From Ralstonia sp. TCR112 (GTDB taxonomy: Bacteria > Pseudomonadota > Gammaproteobacteria > Burkholderiales > Burkholderiaceae): DNA of 64,000 nt. A program made the translations under genes and the position numbers. Within the stretch, counting starts at the first letter, position 1; each line of letters starts with the position of its first letter. The stretch is taken from the NCBI RefSeq assembly GCF_007997035.1, contig NZ_VOSS01000012.1:27154-91153 (forward strand). The letters are read 5' to 3'. Below are positions 17,234 to 25,947 of this stretch, piece by piece. Below the pieces are notes generated by a model. That model searched no databases, was not told where the DNA came from, and was given only the letters and a program-made list of their open reading frames with translations.

Positions 17234-18292
17234 CGAGGCTGCCCACCGATGTCGGATACGTCACCACGCCCCAGGGCAGCTTGTAGCCCGGCAGTGCATC
17301 GACAACCTCGCGCTTCTGCGGGTCGATCACCTGCACACTGTTCGAGCGGCCGCACGCCAGTAGCAGCTTCTGATCCCCCGGAGTGAAGCTGAAATGCCAG
17401 CAGCGCTTGCCGACCGGAATGGCAGCCACCGGCGCAAAGGTGCGGGCATCGAACACCTGCAGCTGATCTGCGCGGCTGGCGGCCACCCAGAGATATCGAC
17501 CCTCCCGGTCGAACGCGACACCGTATGGCCCCTGGCCCGTCGGCACGGTCTTGATCGGGTTGAAACCTGCATCCAGCAATACAGGTTGTTCGAGTTTTCC
17601 AGCGTCACCACATAGGTCTTTCCGTCCGGCGCGATCTTGATGCCGCGCGGCCGATTGCCGAACGGTGCGACATCCACGCGACGGATCTGCTTGAGCGTCG
17701 ACAGCTCATAAACGCCGACCGTGTTGTCTCCCTCGTTGGCCACCAGCAGCAACGTGCCGGCCGGGGAAAACTCGATGGCTTCGGTCTCGCGTGCGGCCTT
17801 GATGCGACCGACGACTGCCCACTGGCTGAGATCGATGATCGCGACTTCAGCGGGGGCTTCGTCCTTCTCATCGTCCCCTTCTTTCTTGCCTGGATTGTTC
17901 TTGCCTGGCGGCCCGCCTTCCGAGGATGGCTCGTACGTGACGAACGCCCGGCGGCCATCGGGCGAGATGCGCATGAACTCGACATTCCTGCCGACCGCGA
18001 TGCGCTTGACCTCCTTGCGCGTGGCCGTATCGACCACCGACACATCGGCGCTGCCCTGGTTGGCCGTCAGCAGCCAGCGGCCGTCGGGCGTGACAGCGAG
18101 GCCGCGCGGGTCCTTGCCCACGGCAATCTCGTCGAGCCGTTTAAGCGTGTGTGCGTTCAGCACCGTGACGCCACCGCCCTGATTGGTGACATAGGCGACG
18201 GGGTCCGGCACCACGGCAACCGCCTGGAGCGTCGATACCCAGCCCACGCAGAGCAGCGTGGCGATCCGGAGGTAAAAGGTCAGTGCGTTCAT
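17220..18292 (-). pseudogene. PQQ-associated YVTN beta-propeller protein, frame broken by one base
   Basis: A signal peptide ('MNALTFYLRIATLLCVGWVSTLQAVAV') is followed by YVTN/NHL-type repeats ('AYVTNQGGGVTVLNAHTLKRLDEIAVGKDPRGLAVTPDGRWLLTANQ'-type, each about 42 residues). This is the beta-propeller family found next to PQQ dehydrogenases. At 17581-17583 the frame after 'LENSNNL' breaks and resumes as 'LLDAGFNPIKTVPTGQGPYGVAFDREGRYLWVA'. One missing G restores a continuous protein of 357 residues. No other damage is visible, so I read this as a probable sequence error. The 3' end overlaps the cytochrome b561 start. Confidence 0.8.
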
Positions 18293-18312
18293 GATGGTCT
18301 CTTCTGAGGGGC

Positions 18313-20934
18313 TCAATCCGCGCCGGCACCCGCGGTTTTGCCTCCAAACGAATACGTCAGGCCAATCCAGATCGCACGCGGCGGCGCGGGCGTCATGAAT
18401 TGCTGCGTCGCGAGCGTGTAGATGCTCCGCATGCCCGACAGGCCGTACGTGGAATAGCGCTTGTTGAACAGGTTGCTGATGTACGCCGAAATCTCGATAT
18501 GTTTCGTCGGCTTGTAATGCAGGTTCAGATTGACGAGGCCATAGCCAGGCACCTCGCCGTTCGGGTCGGCATTGCTTTCGTTGCCGTGCGCGATCTGCTT
18601 GCTGACGAGGATCACGTTCCCGCCCATCGACAGGTTCGGGCTGAAGGCGTACGACGCGCCGAGCTTGAGCGTCTTTGCGGGGATGCCGGGGATCTTGTTG
18701 CCGCTGACGACGTTCTGGCCGCTCGCCGTGGTGAATGCCGACTTGTAGATCGCATCGACATAGCCAAAGTTGGCCGACAGCGACCACCTGTCGATCTTCG
18801 TGCTTGCGCCCAGCTCAAAGCCGCGCCGCTCCGTCTTGCCGACGTTGGCGAAGTAGCCGTACGTGTTTGACGTGGCGATGAACTGGATGTCATTGCTGAG
18901 CCGCGAGTCGTAGACAGACGCGCTCCAGTAGGTGGATTTGCCCAGCTTTCCGCGGCCGCCGAACTCGATGGTTTTGGCCACCACGGCCTTCAGGTCCGGA
19001 TCGCCGTTGAACCCGGTTGGCAGCGAGCATGGGCTGTTCGGATCGGCGCAAGACAATTCGATCGATGTCGGTGCTCGCATCGATTCGCTGTAACTGCCGA
19101 AGATGCCCTGCCCCGCGCCCAGGTCGTAGTTGAAGCCCAATGCCGGATTGAACCGGTGGTAGCGGTGCGAGCCGGCCAGGCTGTTGGTTTCCGGCCCGGC
19201 CACCGCTCCTGCCGGGATACCGTTCGGAGCCGACGCTGCGCCCGCACCCGAATTCGAGTACCGATAGGCGTTGACGTAGCCGGGGTTGTAGTACGACACG
19301 CCCGAGACTTCGTCCGTCCAGGAATAGCCGCCGTCTTCGTTCAGGTACCGGTTGTTGGCGCCGCCCTGGTTGAGCGTGGTGTAGTTGAAGCTGCCCGATG
19401 CGGTCACGCTCAGCTTTTCCGTCACGCTCAACGTATCGGTGAAGTACAGGCTGAAGTTGTTGACGTTCGACGACAGGTTGACCGCACCGATGACGTTGCT
19501 GCCAGTGAACAATGCCGGGTTCGATGCCGACGGCGCCAATCCATTGGCGGTGAATCCGTACGCCTGATTGGGCGTCACCACGGCCTGGTAGTTGATCAAC
19601 CGTGCGAGGTAGGTGGTCTGGTCGTACGTGATGCGTGAATGGTCGAACGCACCACCGACGGTGAACGTATTGTTGCGTCCCGCCAGTTGGCTGAAATTCG
19701 ACCACTGCAGGGACGTACCCACCGTGTCCTCATGCGTGGCGGAATCAACGACGCTCGTATTGATGGCGTTGCTCCAGCGGCCGTAGCCGAGCGCCAGCGC
19801 ATTCGCGCCGGTCACGGCATTCACCGCTGTGCCGTTGGGCGCCTTGCTCGCGCATTTGTACGTGGTGACGCCGCCAGCGGTGGCCGTTGCCAGCGATCCG
19901 TCGTCGTTGAAGCAGCCATCGTCGAGTTGCGCATTGCTGTTGACGTTGTGAAGGCTCGCCTTGCGGTAGTAGACGCTGCCGGCCAGTTGGTTGGTGTCGT
20001 TCAACCAATGGCTGCCCTTCAGGTTCAGCAGCGCCATCCGGTTTGAGATGGTGTCGGGCCACGTATAGGCGGCGCTGCGGTTGGCCATCATGTCCATCGG
20101 CAACGACTGCGTACCGCTCAGCGAGGTATCTGCGAGTGCAGCCGACAGCTCCAGCTGGGTAGCACCATCGTTGCCGTGCCACCGCGCCTTTCCATAAAGC
20201 TGCTTGACGTTCGAACCCGAATGGTCACGAAAGCCGTCCTGGCGGTCGATGTTGCCGGCGACGAAGTAATCGGTGCTGTGGGCTTTGTCGACGATACCGG
20301 TCTCAAAGCTCAGCGCACGGCGGCCAAACGAACCGCCCAGCACCTCGATCGACGTGCCGGCGTTGTCCTTTCCGTTCTTCGTGTTGACGACAAGCGCACC
20401 GCCCAGGGTATTGAGGCCGAACATCGGGTTGGAGCCCGGCAGGATGTTGACGCTGGACATCGCGTTCATGGGAATCAGATCCCAATTCACGATGGAGCCG
20501 AAGGGCTCGTTCATCCGCACGCCGTCAAAGTAGACCGACACGCCAATGGGCACGCCCAGCAGCGAAGACACCTGAAACCCACGGTAGTTGATGTCGTTCT
20601 GGTACGGGTTGCCCGCTCCGTTGCTGATGCTGACCTGGCCGAGGTTGTCGTTGAGCAAGTCAGCCAGGTTCGAGCTGCGCCGCTCGCGGGCATCGGTTGC
20701 GCTCACGCGCTGGGCATTGGCAGGGAACTGGGACAGCGGCACGCCAATGCTGTCGATCGGGGTCGAGCCGACGACCTGGGCGGTGGGCAACGCCACCGCG
20801 ACGATCTGGTCTTCCGCAAACGCCGGCGCGCAAAGCCCCACGGCAGCAAGCGCAGCCACCCCGCCAGCAAGGCGCGGCGCGGCATTGCGCGTACGGCACG
20901 CGCGCTTCCCCGAACGGCTGGTATTCGAATGCAC
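18313..20934 (-). CDS. TonB-dependent outer-membrane receptor
   Basis: 873 residues. A long basic signal peptide (1-40, 'CAPAFA-ED') is followed by a plug domain (about 60-170: 'SSNLADLLNDNLGQVSISNGAGNPYQNDINYRGFQVS', 'VYFDGVRMNEPFG') and a 22-strand barrel ending 'AIWIGLTYSFGG', with a late 'YISNLFNKRYSTYG' TonB box-C-type strand. No substrate signature is evident. It is the first gene of a likely unit with the propeller, cytochrome b561 and lanthanide-type dehydrogenase genes. A metal or metallophore receptor is therefore an attractive guess, by analogy with the LutH receptor of methylotrophs. Confidence 0.9.
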   Translation of the reverse strand: MHSNTSRSGKRACRTRNAAPRLAGGVAALAAVGLCAPAFAEDQIVAVALPTAQVVGSTPIDSIGVPLSQFPANAQRVSATDARERRSSNLADLLNDNLGQVSISNGAGNPYQNDINYRGFQVSSLLGVPIGVSVYFDGVRMNEPFGSIVNWDLIPMNAMSSVNILPGSNPMFGLNTLGGALVVNTKNGKDNAGTSIEVLGGSFGRRALSFETGIVDKAHSTDYFVAGNIDRQDGFRDHSGSNVKQLYGKARWHGNDGATQLELSAALADTSLSGTQSLPMDMMANRSAAYTWPDTISNRMALLNLKGSHWLNDTNQLAGSVYYRKASLHNVNSNAQLDDGCFNDDGSLATATAGGVTTYKCASKAPNGTAVNAVTGANALALGYGRWSNAINTSVVDSATHEDTVGTSLQWSNFSQLAGRNNTFTVGGAFDHSRITYDQTTYLARLINYQAVVTPNQAYGFTANGLAPSASNPALFTGSNVIGAVNLSSNVNNFSLYFTDTLSVTEKLSVTASGSFNYTTLNQGGANNRYLNEDGGYSWTDEVSGVSYYNPGYVNAYRYSNSGAGAASAPNGIPAGAVAGPETNSLAGSHRYHRFNPALGFNYDLGAGQGIFGSYSESMRAPTSIELSCADPNSPCSLPTGFNGDPDLKAVVAKTIEFGGRGKLGKSTYWSASVYDSRLSNDIQFIATSNTYGYFANVGKTERRGFELGASTKIDRWSLSANFGYVDAIYKSAFTTASGQNVVSGNKIPGIPAKTLKLGASYAFSPNLSMGGNVILVSKQIAHGNESNADPNGEVPGYGLVNLNLHYKPTKHIEISAYISNLFNKRYSTYGLSGMRSIYTLATQQFMTPAPPRAIWIGLTYSFGGKTAGAGAD

Positions 20935-21141
20935 GAAGTGCCTCCCTGGTGTTTCACGCTCGCCGTGCCCGGGTGCGTCAATGGCGCGTCTCCAGGAACA
21001 GGCGTGGCGATGGCGATTCCCGGCAGGGAATCAGCGGCAATGGGGTAGACACCTGCGCGCGTCGCGGCAGTGCATGTGTGGGCGCATGGCCATGTCTCCT
21101 CTTCTTTTTTCGCCTGCGGGGTCTTTGCCTCGCAGATCAGC

Positions 21142-21177
21142 GGCTGGCGCACGGGTGTCGATGACCGTGCGCCAGCC
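21142..21177 (-). terminator. Strong hairpin after exaC
   Basis: Perfect 13-bp stem GGCTGGCGCACGG / CCGTGCGCCAGCC with a 10-nt loop, 15 nt past the aldehyde dehydrogenase stop. It lacks a T-run. Confidence 0.6.
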
Positions 21178-21191
21178 GTCCTGCTACACCA

Positions 21192-22712
21192 TCAGAAGAA
21201 GCCCAGCGGCTTGGTGTCGTAGCTCACCAGCAGGTTCTTCGTCTGTTGGTAGTGGTCGAGCATCATCTTGTGGGTCTCGCGGCCCACGCCCGACTTCTTG
21301 TAGCCACCGAACGCTGCATGCGCCGGATACAGGTGATAGCAGTTCGTCCACACGCGCCCTGCCTTGATGGCACGGCCCACGCGATAGGCGCGGTTGATGT
21401 CGCGCGTCCACAGACCGGCGCCCAGGCCGAAATCGGTGTCGTTGGCGATCTGCAGAGCCTGCGCTTCGTCCTTGAAGGTCGTCACGGCAATCACCGGGCC
21501 GAAGATTTCTTCCTGGAACACGCGCATGCTGTTGTCGCCCTTGAGCAGCGTCGGCTTGATGTAGTAGCCCTTCGACAGATTGCCGGGCAGCACTTCCACA
21601 TCGCCGCCGACCAGGCATTCGGCGCCTTCTTCCTGCGCGATCTCCAAGTAGCTGCGGATCTTGTAGAACTGCTGCTCCGAAGCCTGCGCGCCGACCATGG
21701 TTTCGGTGTCGAGCGGGTCACCGCGCTTGATGGCGGCCACCTTGGTCATCACCGCATCCATGAAGCGGCTGTAGATGGACTCCTGCACCAGCGCGCGCGA
21801 CGGGCACGTGCAGACCTCGCCCTGGTTGAAGAAGCCCAGCACCAGGCCTTCGGCGGCCTTTTCGATGAAGCTCGGCTCGGCCTGCATGATGTCTTCGAAG
21901 TAGATGTTGGGCGACTTGCCGCCCAGCTCCACCGTCGACGGAATAATGTTTTCGGCCGCGCACTTCATGATGTGCGAGCCGACCGGCGTCGAGCCCGTAA
22001 AGGCGATCTTGGCGATGCGCTTGCTGGTGGCGAGTGCCTCGCCGGCTTCCTTGCCGTAGCCATGCACGACGTTGAGCACGCCCGCCGGCAGCAGGTCGCC
22101 AATCAGTTCCATCAGCACGCAGATGCCCAGCGGCGTCTGCTCGGCCGGCTTGAGCACCACGCAGTTGCCCGCAGCCAGTGCCGGCGCCAGCTTCCAGGCG
22201 GCCATCAGCAGCGGGAAGTTCCACGGAATGATCTGGCCGACCACGCCCAGCGGTTCGTGGATGTGATACGCCACGGTGTGCTCGTTGATCTCGGCAGCGG
22301 AGCCTTCCTGCGCGCGGATGCAGCCCGCGAAGTAGCGGAAGTGGTCCACGGCCAGCGGGATGTCGGCGTTCAGCGTTTCACGCACGGGCTTGCCGTTGTC
22401 CCACGTTTCAGTCACGGCCAGCAGTTCGAGGTTCTGCTCGATGCGGTCGGCGATCTTCAGCAGGATCAGCGAGCGGTCCTGCACCGAGGTGCGGCCCCAG
22501 GCGTCAGCGGCAGCATGCGCGGCGTCAAGCGCGCGGTCGATGTCTTCAGCGGTCGAGCGCGGGAATTCACCGATCACCTCGCCCGTCACCGGGGTTGTGT
22601 TGGTGAAGTACTGGCCCTTGACGGGCGACACGAACTCGCCACCGATGAAATTGCCATAGCGCGGCTTGAACGAAACGATGGCGCCGGGAGTGCCGGGATG
22701 AGCGTAACGCAT
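21192..22712 (-). CDS. exaC: NAD-dependent aldehyde dehydrogenase (ExaC/AcoD type)
   Basis: 506 residues. The family N-terminus '[18 protein letters not shown]', '[23 protein letters not shown]', 'FTGSTPVGS', the catalytic Glu in '[10 protein letters not shown]' and the catalytic Cys in '[14 protein letters not shown]' are all present. This is the AldA/ExaC/AcoD group that oxidises acetaldehyde in quinoprotein ethanol oxidation. It is a cytoplasmic enzyme that would take the aldehyde made by the periplasmic dehydrogenase. A sigma-54 promoter lies 67 nt upstream. It is divergent from the SoxYZ-like gene. Confidence 0.92.
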   Translation of the reverse strand: MRYAHPGTPGAIVSFKPRYGNFIGGEFVSPVKGQYFTNTTPVTGEVIGEFPRSTAEDIDRALDAAHAAADAWGRTSVQDRSLILLKIADRIEQNLELLAVTETWDNGKPVRETLNADIPLAVDHFRYFAGCIRAQEGSAAEINEHTVAYHIHEPLGVVGQIIPWNFPLLMAAWKLAPALAAGNCVVLKPAEQTPLGICVLMELIGDLLPAGVLNVVHGYGKEAGEALATSKRIAKIAFTGSTPVGSHIMKCAAENIIPSTVELGGKSPNIYFEDIMQAEPSFIEKAAEGLVLGFFNQGEVCTCPSRALVQESIYSRFMDAVMTKVAAIKRGDPLDTETMVGAQASEQQFYKIRSYLEIAQEEGAECLVGGDVEVLPGNLSKGYYIKPTLLKGDNSMRVFQEEIFGPVIAVTTFKDEAQALQIANDTDFGLGAGLWTRDINRAYRVGRAIKAGRVWTNCYHLYPAHAAFGGYKKSGVGRETHKMMLDHYQQTKNLLVSYDTKPLGFF

Positions 22713-22778
22713 GGGTTGTCTCCTGATGTTTGAGTGATGACCGCAGCGTCGTTGTCTGCGCTGTGTCCGGTCGTCATC

Positions 22779-22794
22779 TGCAAAACCCGGGCCA
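22779..22794 (-). promoter_or_regulatory. Sigma-54 promoter for exaC
   Basis: Minus-strand TGGCCCG-GGTT-TTGCA, one deviation from consensus in the -24 box, 67 nt before the exaC ATG. A GTGTTGCA half-site lies upstream at 22879-22886. Confidence 0.8.
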
Positions 22795-22998
22795 TCCCCT
22801 GCGGCGGATGCTGCATGCCCTTCGAATCAACTGTTCACGCCATTCCGCTTGTGAGACTGCTCCAGAATGGAACACTGGGTGTTGCAAAGCTCAACGCCCC
22901 ATCGCCTGAACAGCCGATGGAGCCGCATGTGCCCACACGACGCGCATGGCACGACTTTCGCAACGCGGGGCTCTCATCCAAACCTTGCTAGACACACG

Positions 22999-23772
22999 AT
23001 GAGAACGGCTCCCCTCCATGCCGCTGCCGCGCTGGCCGTTGCGTGCCTGTCCTGGCAGGCCTGCGCCGACACAGACATCGACCCCGCCGGCTCGCCGCTG
23101 TGGCCGACGATTCGTCAGGAGATGTTTGGCACGGCGCGGACGACGTTCGACAACCGCATCCGCATCACGGGGCCGGCATTTGCGGAAGACGCGATGCAGG
23201 TGCCGATTGCGTTCGACGCGTCGGCGCTGGGCAAGGTGGAGCGCATTGTCGTCGCGGTCGACCGCAACCCGATCCGCAAGGTGCTGGAATTCGCGCCCAC
23301 GCACGTACGCCCGGCGCTGTCGTTCCGGTTCAAGCTGCAGGAGGCTTCTCCGGTGCGCGTGGCCGCACGCACGCCGGACGGTGTCTGGCATGTCGGCACC
23401 TTTCAGGTGGACGCCACCGGCGGTGGCTGCACGCTGCCCGGCGCCACGCGCCAGAACGCCACATGGAGCACCACGCTGAACCAGGTCGAGTCGCGTGTGT
23501 TTCCTGGCTTCAACGGCGCCGGCAGCCGCATCCGCGTGCGCGTGATGCACCCAATGGACACCGGCCTCGTGGCGGGCATTCCGTCCTTCCATATCGAGCA
23601 GCTCAGCCTGCTCGATGCCAGGCGTCAGCCCATGCTCGAACTCGCGCTGTACGAGCCGGTGGCCGAGAACCCGATCTTCTCGTTCGATCTGGACGGTCCT
23701 GTTGAGCGCGGCATCAGCGTGGCTGGCGTCGACAACAACGGCAACCGCATCCGCGCGCAGGTGACACGATGA
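22999..23772 (+). CDS. Quinoprotein dehydrogenase-associated SoxYZ-like carrier
   Basis: 257 residues. A signal peptide (1-24, 'SWQACA-DT') is followed by a SoxY-like half with the carrier motif 'TGGGCTLPG' (Cys144) and a SoxZ-like C-terminal half ('SRIRVRVMHPMDTGL', 'FDLDGPV', 'VDNNGNRIRAQ'). In Sox systems SoxYZ carries sulfur intermediates on the SoxY Cys. In this fused family the carrier is linked to PQQ dehydrogenases and its cargo is not known. Here the cysteine is in mid-protein, not at the C-terminal tip. The stop overlaps the next start (ATGA), so it is coupled to the metallohydrolase. Confidence 0.88.
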   Translation: MRTAPLHAAAALAVACLSWQACADTDIDPAGSPLWPTIRQEMFGTARTTFDNRIRITGPAFAEDAMQVPIAFDASALGKVERIVVAVDRNPIRKVLEFAPTHVRPALSFRFKLQEASPVRVAARTPDGVWHVGTFQVDATGGGCTLPGATRQNATWSTTLNQVESRVFPGFNGAGSRIRVRVMHPMDTGLVAGIPSFHIEQLSLLDARRQPMLELALYEPVAENPIFSFDLDGPVERGISVAGVDNNGNRIRAQVTR

Positions 23773-24716
23773 GCCGACGCCTCCCACGGTTGACCCTCCT
23801 GCTGTGTCTTGCGATGTTGACCGCCATCGCGCGCGCGCAGGATCCCGATTACCACCTCGTACCGCACGCGGTTGCGCCCGACGTCTGGGTGCTCGAAGGC
23901 GCCAACGCGGATTTCTCTGCGCGCAACGGCTGCAACATCATCAACACCGGCTTCATTGATACCGGCGAGGGCGTGCTCGTCATCAACACAGGGCCTTCGA
24001 TGCTGTACGGCGAGCAGCAGCGCCAGGCCATCCGCACGGTCACATCGGCGCCGGTGCGCTGGGTGTTCAACCTGAACCTGCACCCCGACTATTTCTTCGG
24101 CAACCAGGCCTATGCGGATGTCGGCGCCCAGGCGCTGCCCGGCACCATCGCCGGTGCGCAGCGCGAAGGCGCGGCCTATGCCGACAATCTCTACCGCATC
24201 TGCGGCGCGTGGATGCAGAACACGGCATCGACACCGCCCGGCACGCCATTGACGCCCGGCACACGCACCATGGGGCGCCATCGCATCGACCTGATCCGTC
24301 TCGACGGACATACCGATGACGACCTCGTGGTGGTGGACCGGACCAGCGGTGTGGTCTTTGCCGGCGGCATTGCCTTTCGAGACCGGATTCCCACCACGCC
24401 GCACGCCAACATTGCGCATTGGCTGGCGAGTCTCGATCGGTTGCAGAAGATCGTTGCCGACAGCGGCGCGCGCGTGTTGATTCCCAGCCACGGGCCGGCG
24501 CTGGGCAAGGCAGATGCCATCGCGCAGACACGTCAGTACCTGCAGTGGCTCGATGCACGCATGCGCCGCGCAGCGGCGGAAGGACGCGACCTGGCGGAGG
24601 TGATTGCGATGCCGGTAGACGCGCCCTACGCGCAGTGGGGTGGCATGCCCGCGGAGTACGCGCGCAACGTGACCCGCTTCTACCCACGTTACGAGAACGC
24701 CGCGCTGGCGCCCTGA
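23769..24716 (+). CDS. Quinoprotein relay system metallohydrolase 1 (SoxH-related)
   Basis: 315 residues. A signal peptide (1-23, 'IARA-QD') is followed by a metallo-beta-lactamase fold. The canonical HxHxDH motif is altered to N103-L-H105-P-D107-Y108: two His are lost, one His and the Asp kept. Later ligands remain (H181 in 'GHTDDDL', D205, H241 in 'IPSHGPAL'). It is related to SoxH and grouped with PQQ dehydrogenases as a relay metallohydrolase. It overlaps the SoxYZ-like gene by 4 nt and is followed after one base by its paralogue. Confidence 0.85.
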   Translation: MSRRLPRLTLLLCLAMLTAIARAQDPDYHLVPHAVAPDVWVLEGANADFSARNGCNIINTGFIDTGEGVLVINTGPSMLYGEQQRQAIRTVTSAPVRWVFNLNLHPDYFFGNQAYADVGAQALPGTIAGAQREGAAYADNLYRICGAWMQNTASTPPGTPLTPGTRTMGRHRIDLIRLDGHTDDDLVVVDRTSGVVFAGGIAFRDRIPTTPHANIAHWLASLDRLQKIVADSGARVLIPSHGPALGKADAIAQTRQYLQWLDARMRRAAAEGRDLAEVIAMPVDAPYAQWGGMPAEYARNVTRFYPRYENAALAP

Positions 24717-24717
24717 C

Positions 24718-25686
24718 ATGGCGCCAGACCCCGCACGGCGACGCTGGATGCGCATCATGCTTGCGACCCTGATCAATCCGGCCCAGATGGTGTCGCCGTC
24801 TCCCGCGCGCGTCACGCTGTTGCGGCTGCAGGACGGCCTCTACGCTGCGCGCGCCGCCAACGCAGAAGCCGCGCGCGCAAATGCCGGAGAAGTCGTGCCC
24901 ACGCTGGTGCACACGACAGGCAATGGTGTGCTCGTGGTCGACCCTGGCCCGCATGCGCGATGGGGACACCATCTGATCGCGGCCATCCGGCACATCACGG
25001 CGGAGCCCATTCGCTGGGTCATCAACACGCACGCACACCCCGAGCACGTGCTGGCCAACGCGGCCTTCGCACAACTGCAGCCGCGTCCTGCCTTCCTGGC
25101 GTCCGCCGCCACTGCCGACCTGATGCGCCAGCGTTGCGAAACGTGTCTGGCACGCCTGACCGCCATGCTGGGCGCGCGCGTCATGCATGAAACGCAGATC
25201 GTCTATCCGGAACCCGCACTGCGCGATGGCGATTGGCTGCACACCGGCAAGACAGCGTGGCAAGTCCGCATCTGCACGGCTGCGCACAGCGCATCCGACA
25301 CGGTGCTGTACGCGCCGCGGCGCGGGGTACTGTGCACGGGTGGTCTGGCATATCGGCAGCGCATTCCGGACCTGCAGGAGGGTTCGCTGGTCGGGTGGCG
25401 GCATGCGCTGCATGCGCTCGAGCAACTGCCCGCCCACATCGTCGTGGGCACTGCCATCGGCACGCCTGCACAGATGTTGCGGCCGACGCTGGCCTATCTC
25501 GACATGCTGGACAGCACGATCTCGCGCGCCATTGAAGCCGGCGGCGACGCAGCCCGCGCGCTCGACTACGTCCCGGGCGACGCTTATCGCGACTGGCGCA
25601 ACTTCCGCCCGCGCCATGCGCTGAACGTCGGACGCGCATGGCGCGAGCTTGAAGATCGCTGGATGCAAAGCGCCCCAAGCGCCTGA
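24718..25686 (+). CDS. Quinoprotein relay system metallohydrolase 2 (SoxH-related)
   Basis: 322 residues, a paralogue of the preceding gene with a metallo-beta-lactamase fold. Here the first metal site is kept as H105-A-H107-P-E109-H110 (Asp to Glu), with H190 in 'AAHSASDT'. The last His is missing, where 'VVGTAIGTP' replaces the usual S/G-H-G. The N-terminus is short and hydrophobic ('MRIMLATLINPA') and may be a weak export signal or an incorrect start. It starts 1 nt after the previous stop, in the same operon as the SoxYZ-like carrier. Confidence 0.85.
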   Translation: MAPDPARRRWMRIMLATLINPAQMVSPSPARVTLLRLQDGLYAARAANAEAARANAGEVVPTLVHTTGNGVLVVDPGPHARWGHHLIAAIRHITAEPIRWVINTHAHPEHVLANAAFAQLQPRPAFLASAATADLMRQRCETCLARLTAMLGARVMHETQIVYPEPALRDGDWLHTGKTAWQVRICTAAHSASDTVLYAPRRGVLCTGGLAYRQRIPDLQEGSLVGWRHALHALEQLPAHIVVGTAIGTPAQMLRPTLAYLDMLDSTISRAIEAGGDAARALDYVPGDAYRDWRNFRPRHALNVGRAWRELEDRWMQSAPSA

Positions 25687-25827
25687 TCGCGGATGCTCCA
25701 TTGCTGAACAGACGGCGGACATGTGTTGCATCGACTGTCCCGCCACGCTACATCCCACGCACGGCCCCGGGTATCCGCAAACGTTAATCAACGGGCTGCA
25801 ACTCCGTGCAATGCGCTGCAAACGTCG

Positions 25828-25843
25828 TGGTATGCATATTGCA
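25828..25843 (+). promoter_or_regulatory. Sigma-54 promoter for the porin
   Basis: TGGTATG-CATA-TTGCA fits -24/-12 closely, 105 nt upstream of the porin ATG. GTGTTGCA at 25723-25730 is a candidate activator half-site 98 bp upstream. Confidence 0.8.
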
Positions 25844-25947
25844 AAGTCCCGCCGGCGTTGAGCGCGCCCCCGCGTGTTTGGCGCCAACACCGCATGCGTC
25901 CGAGCCAATTCAGTGGACGCATCAGACAACGACAATACGGAGACAAC

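Noticed and set aside
17220..18292. Phase variation as the cause of the propeller, trxB and hemC frameshifts
   Set aside because: None of the break points lies in a homopolymer or simple repeat long enough for slipped-strand switching, and hemC would not tolerate an off state.
20935..21180. A sigma-54 promoter before the TonB-dependent receptor
   Set aside because: I searched for GG-N10-GC elements; the best candidates lack the TTGC -12 box or have wrong spacing.
22868..22890. A sigma-54 promoter on the plus strand for the SoxYZ-like gene
   Set aside because: TGG...TTGCA occurs there, but the spacing is too long. The site is better explained as a GTGTTGCA activator half-site for the divergent exaC promoter.
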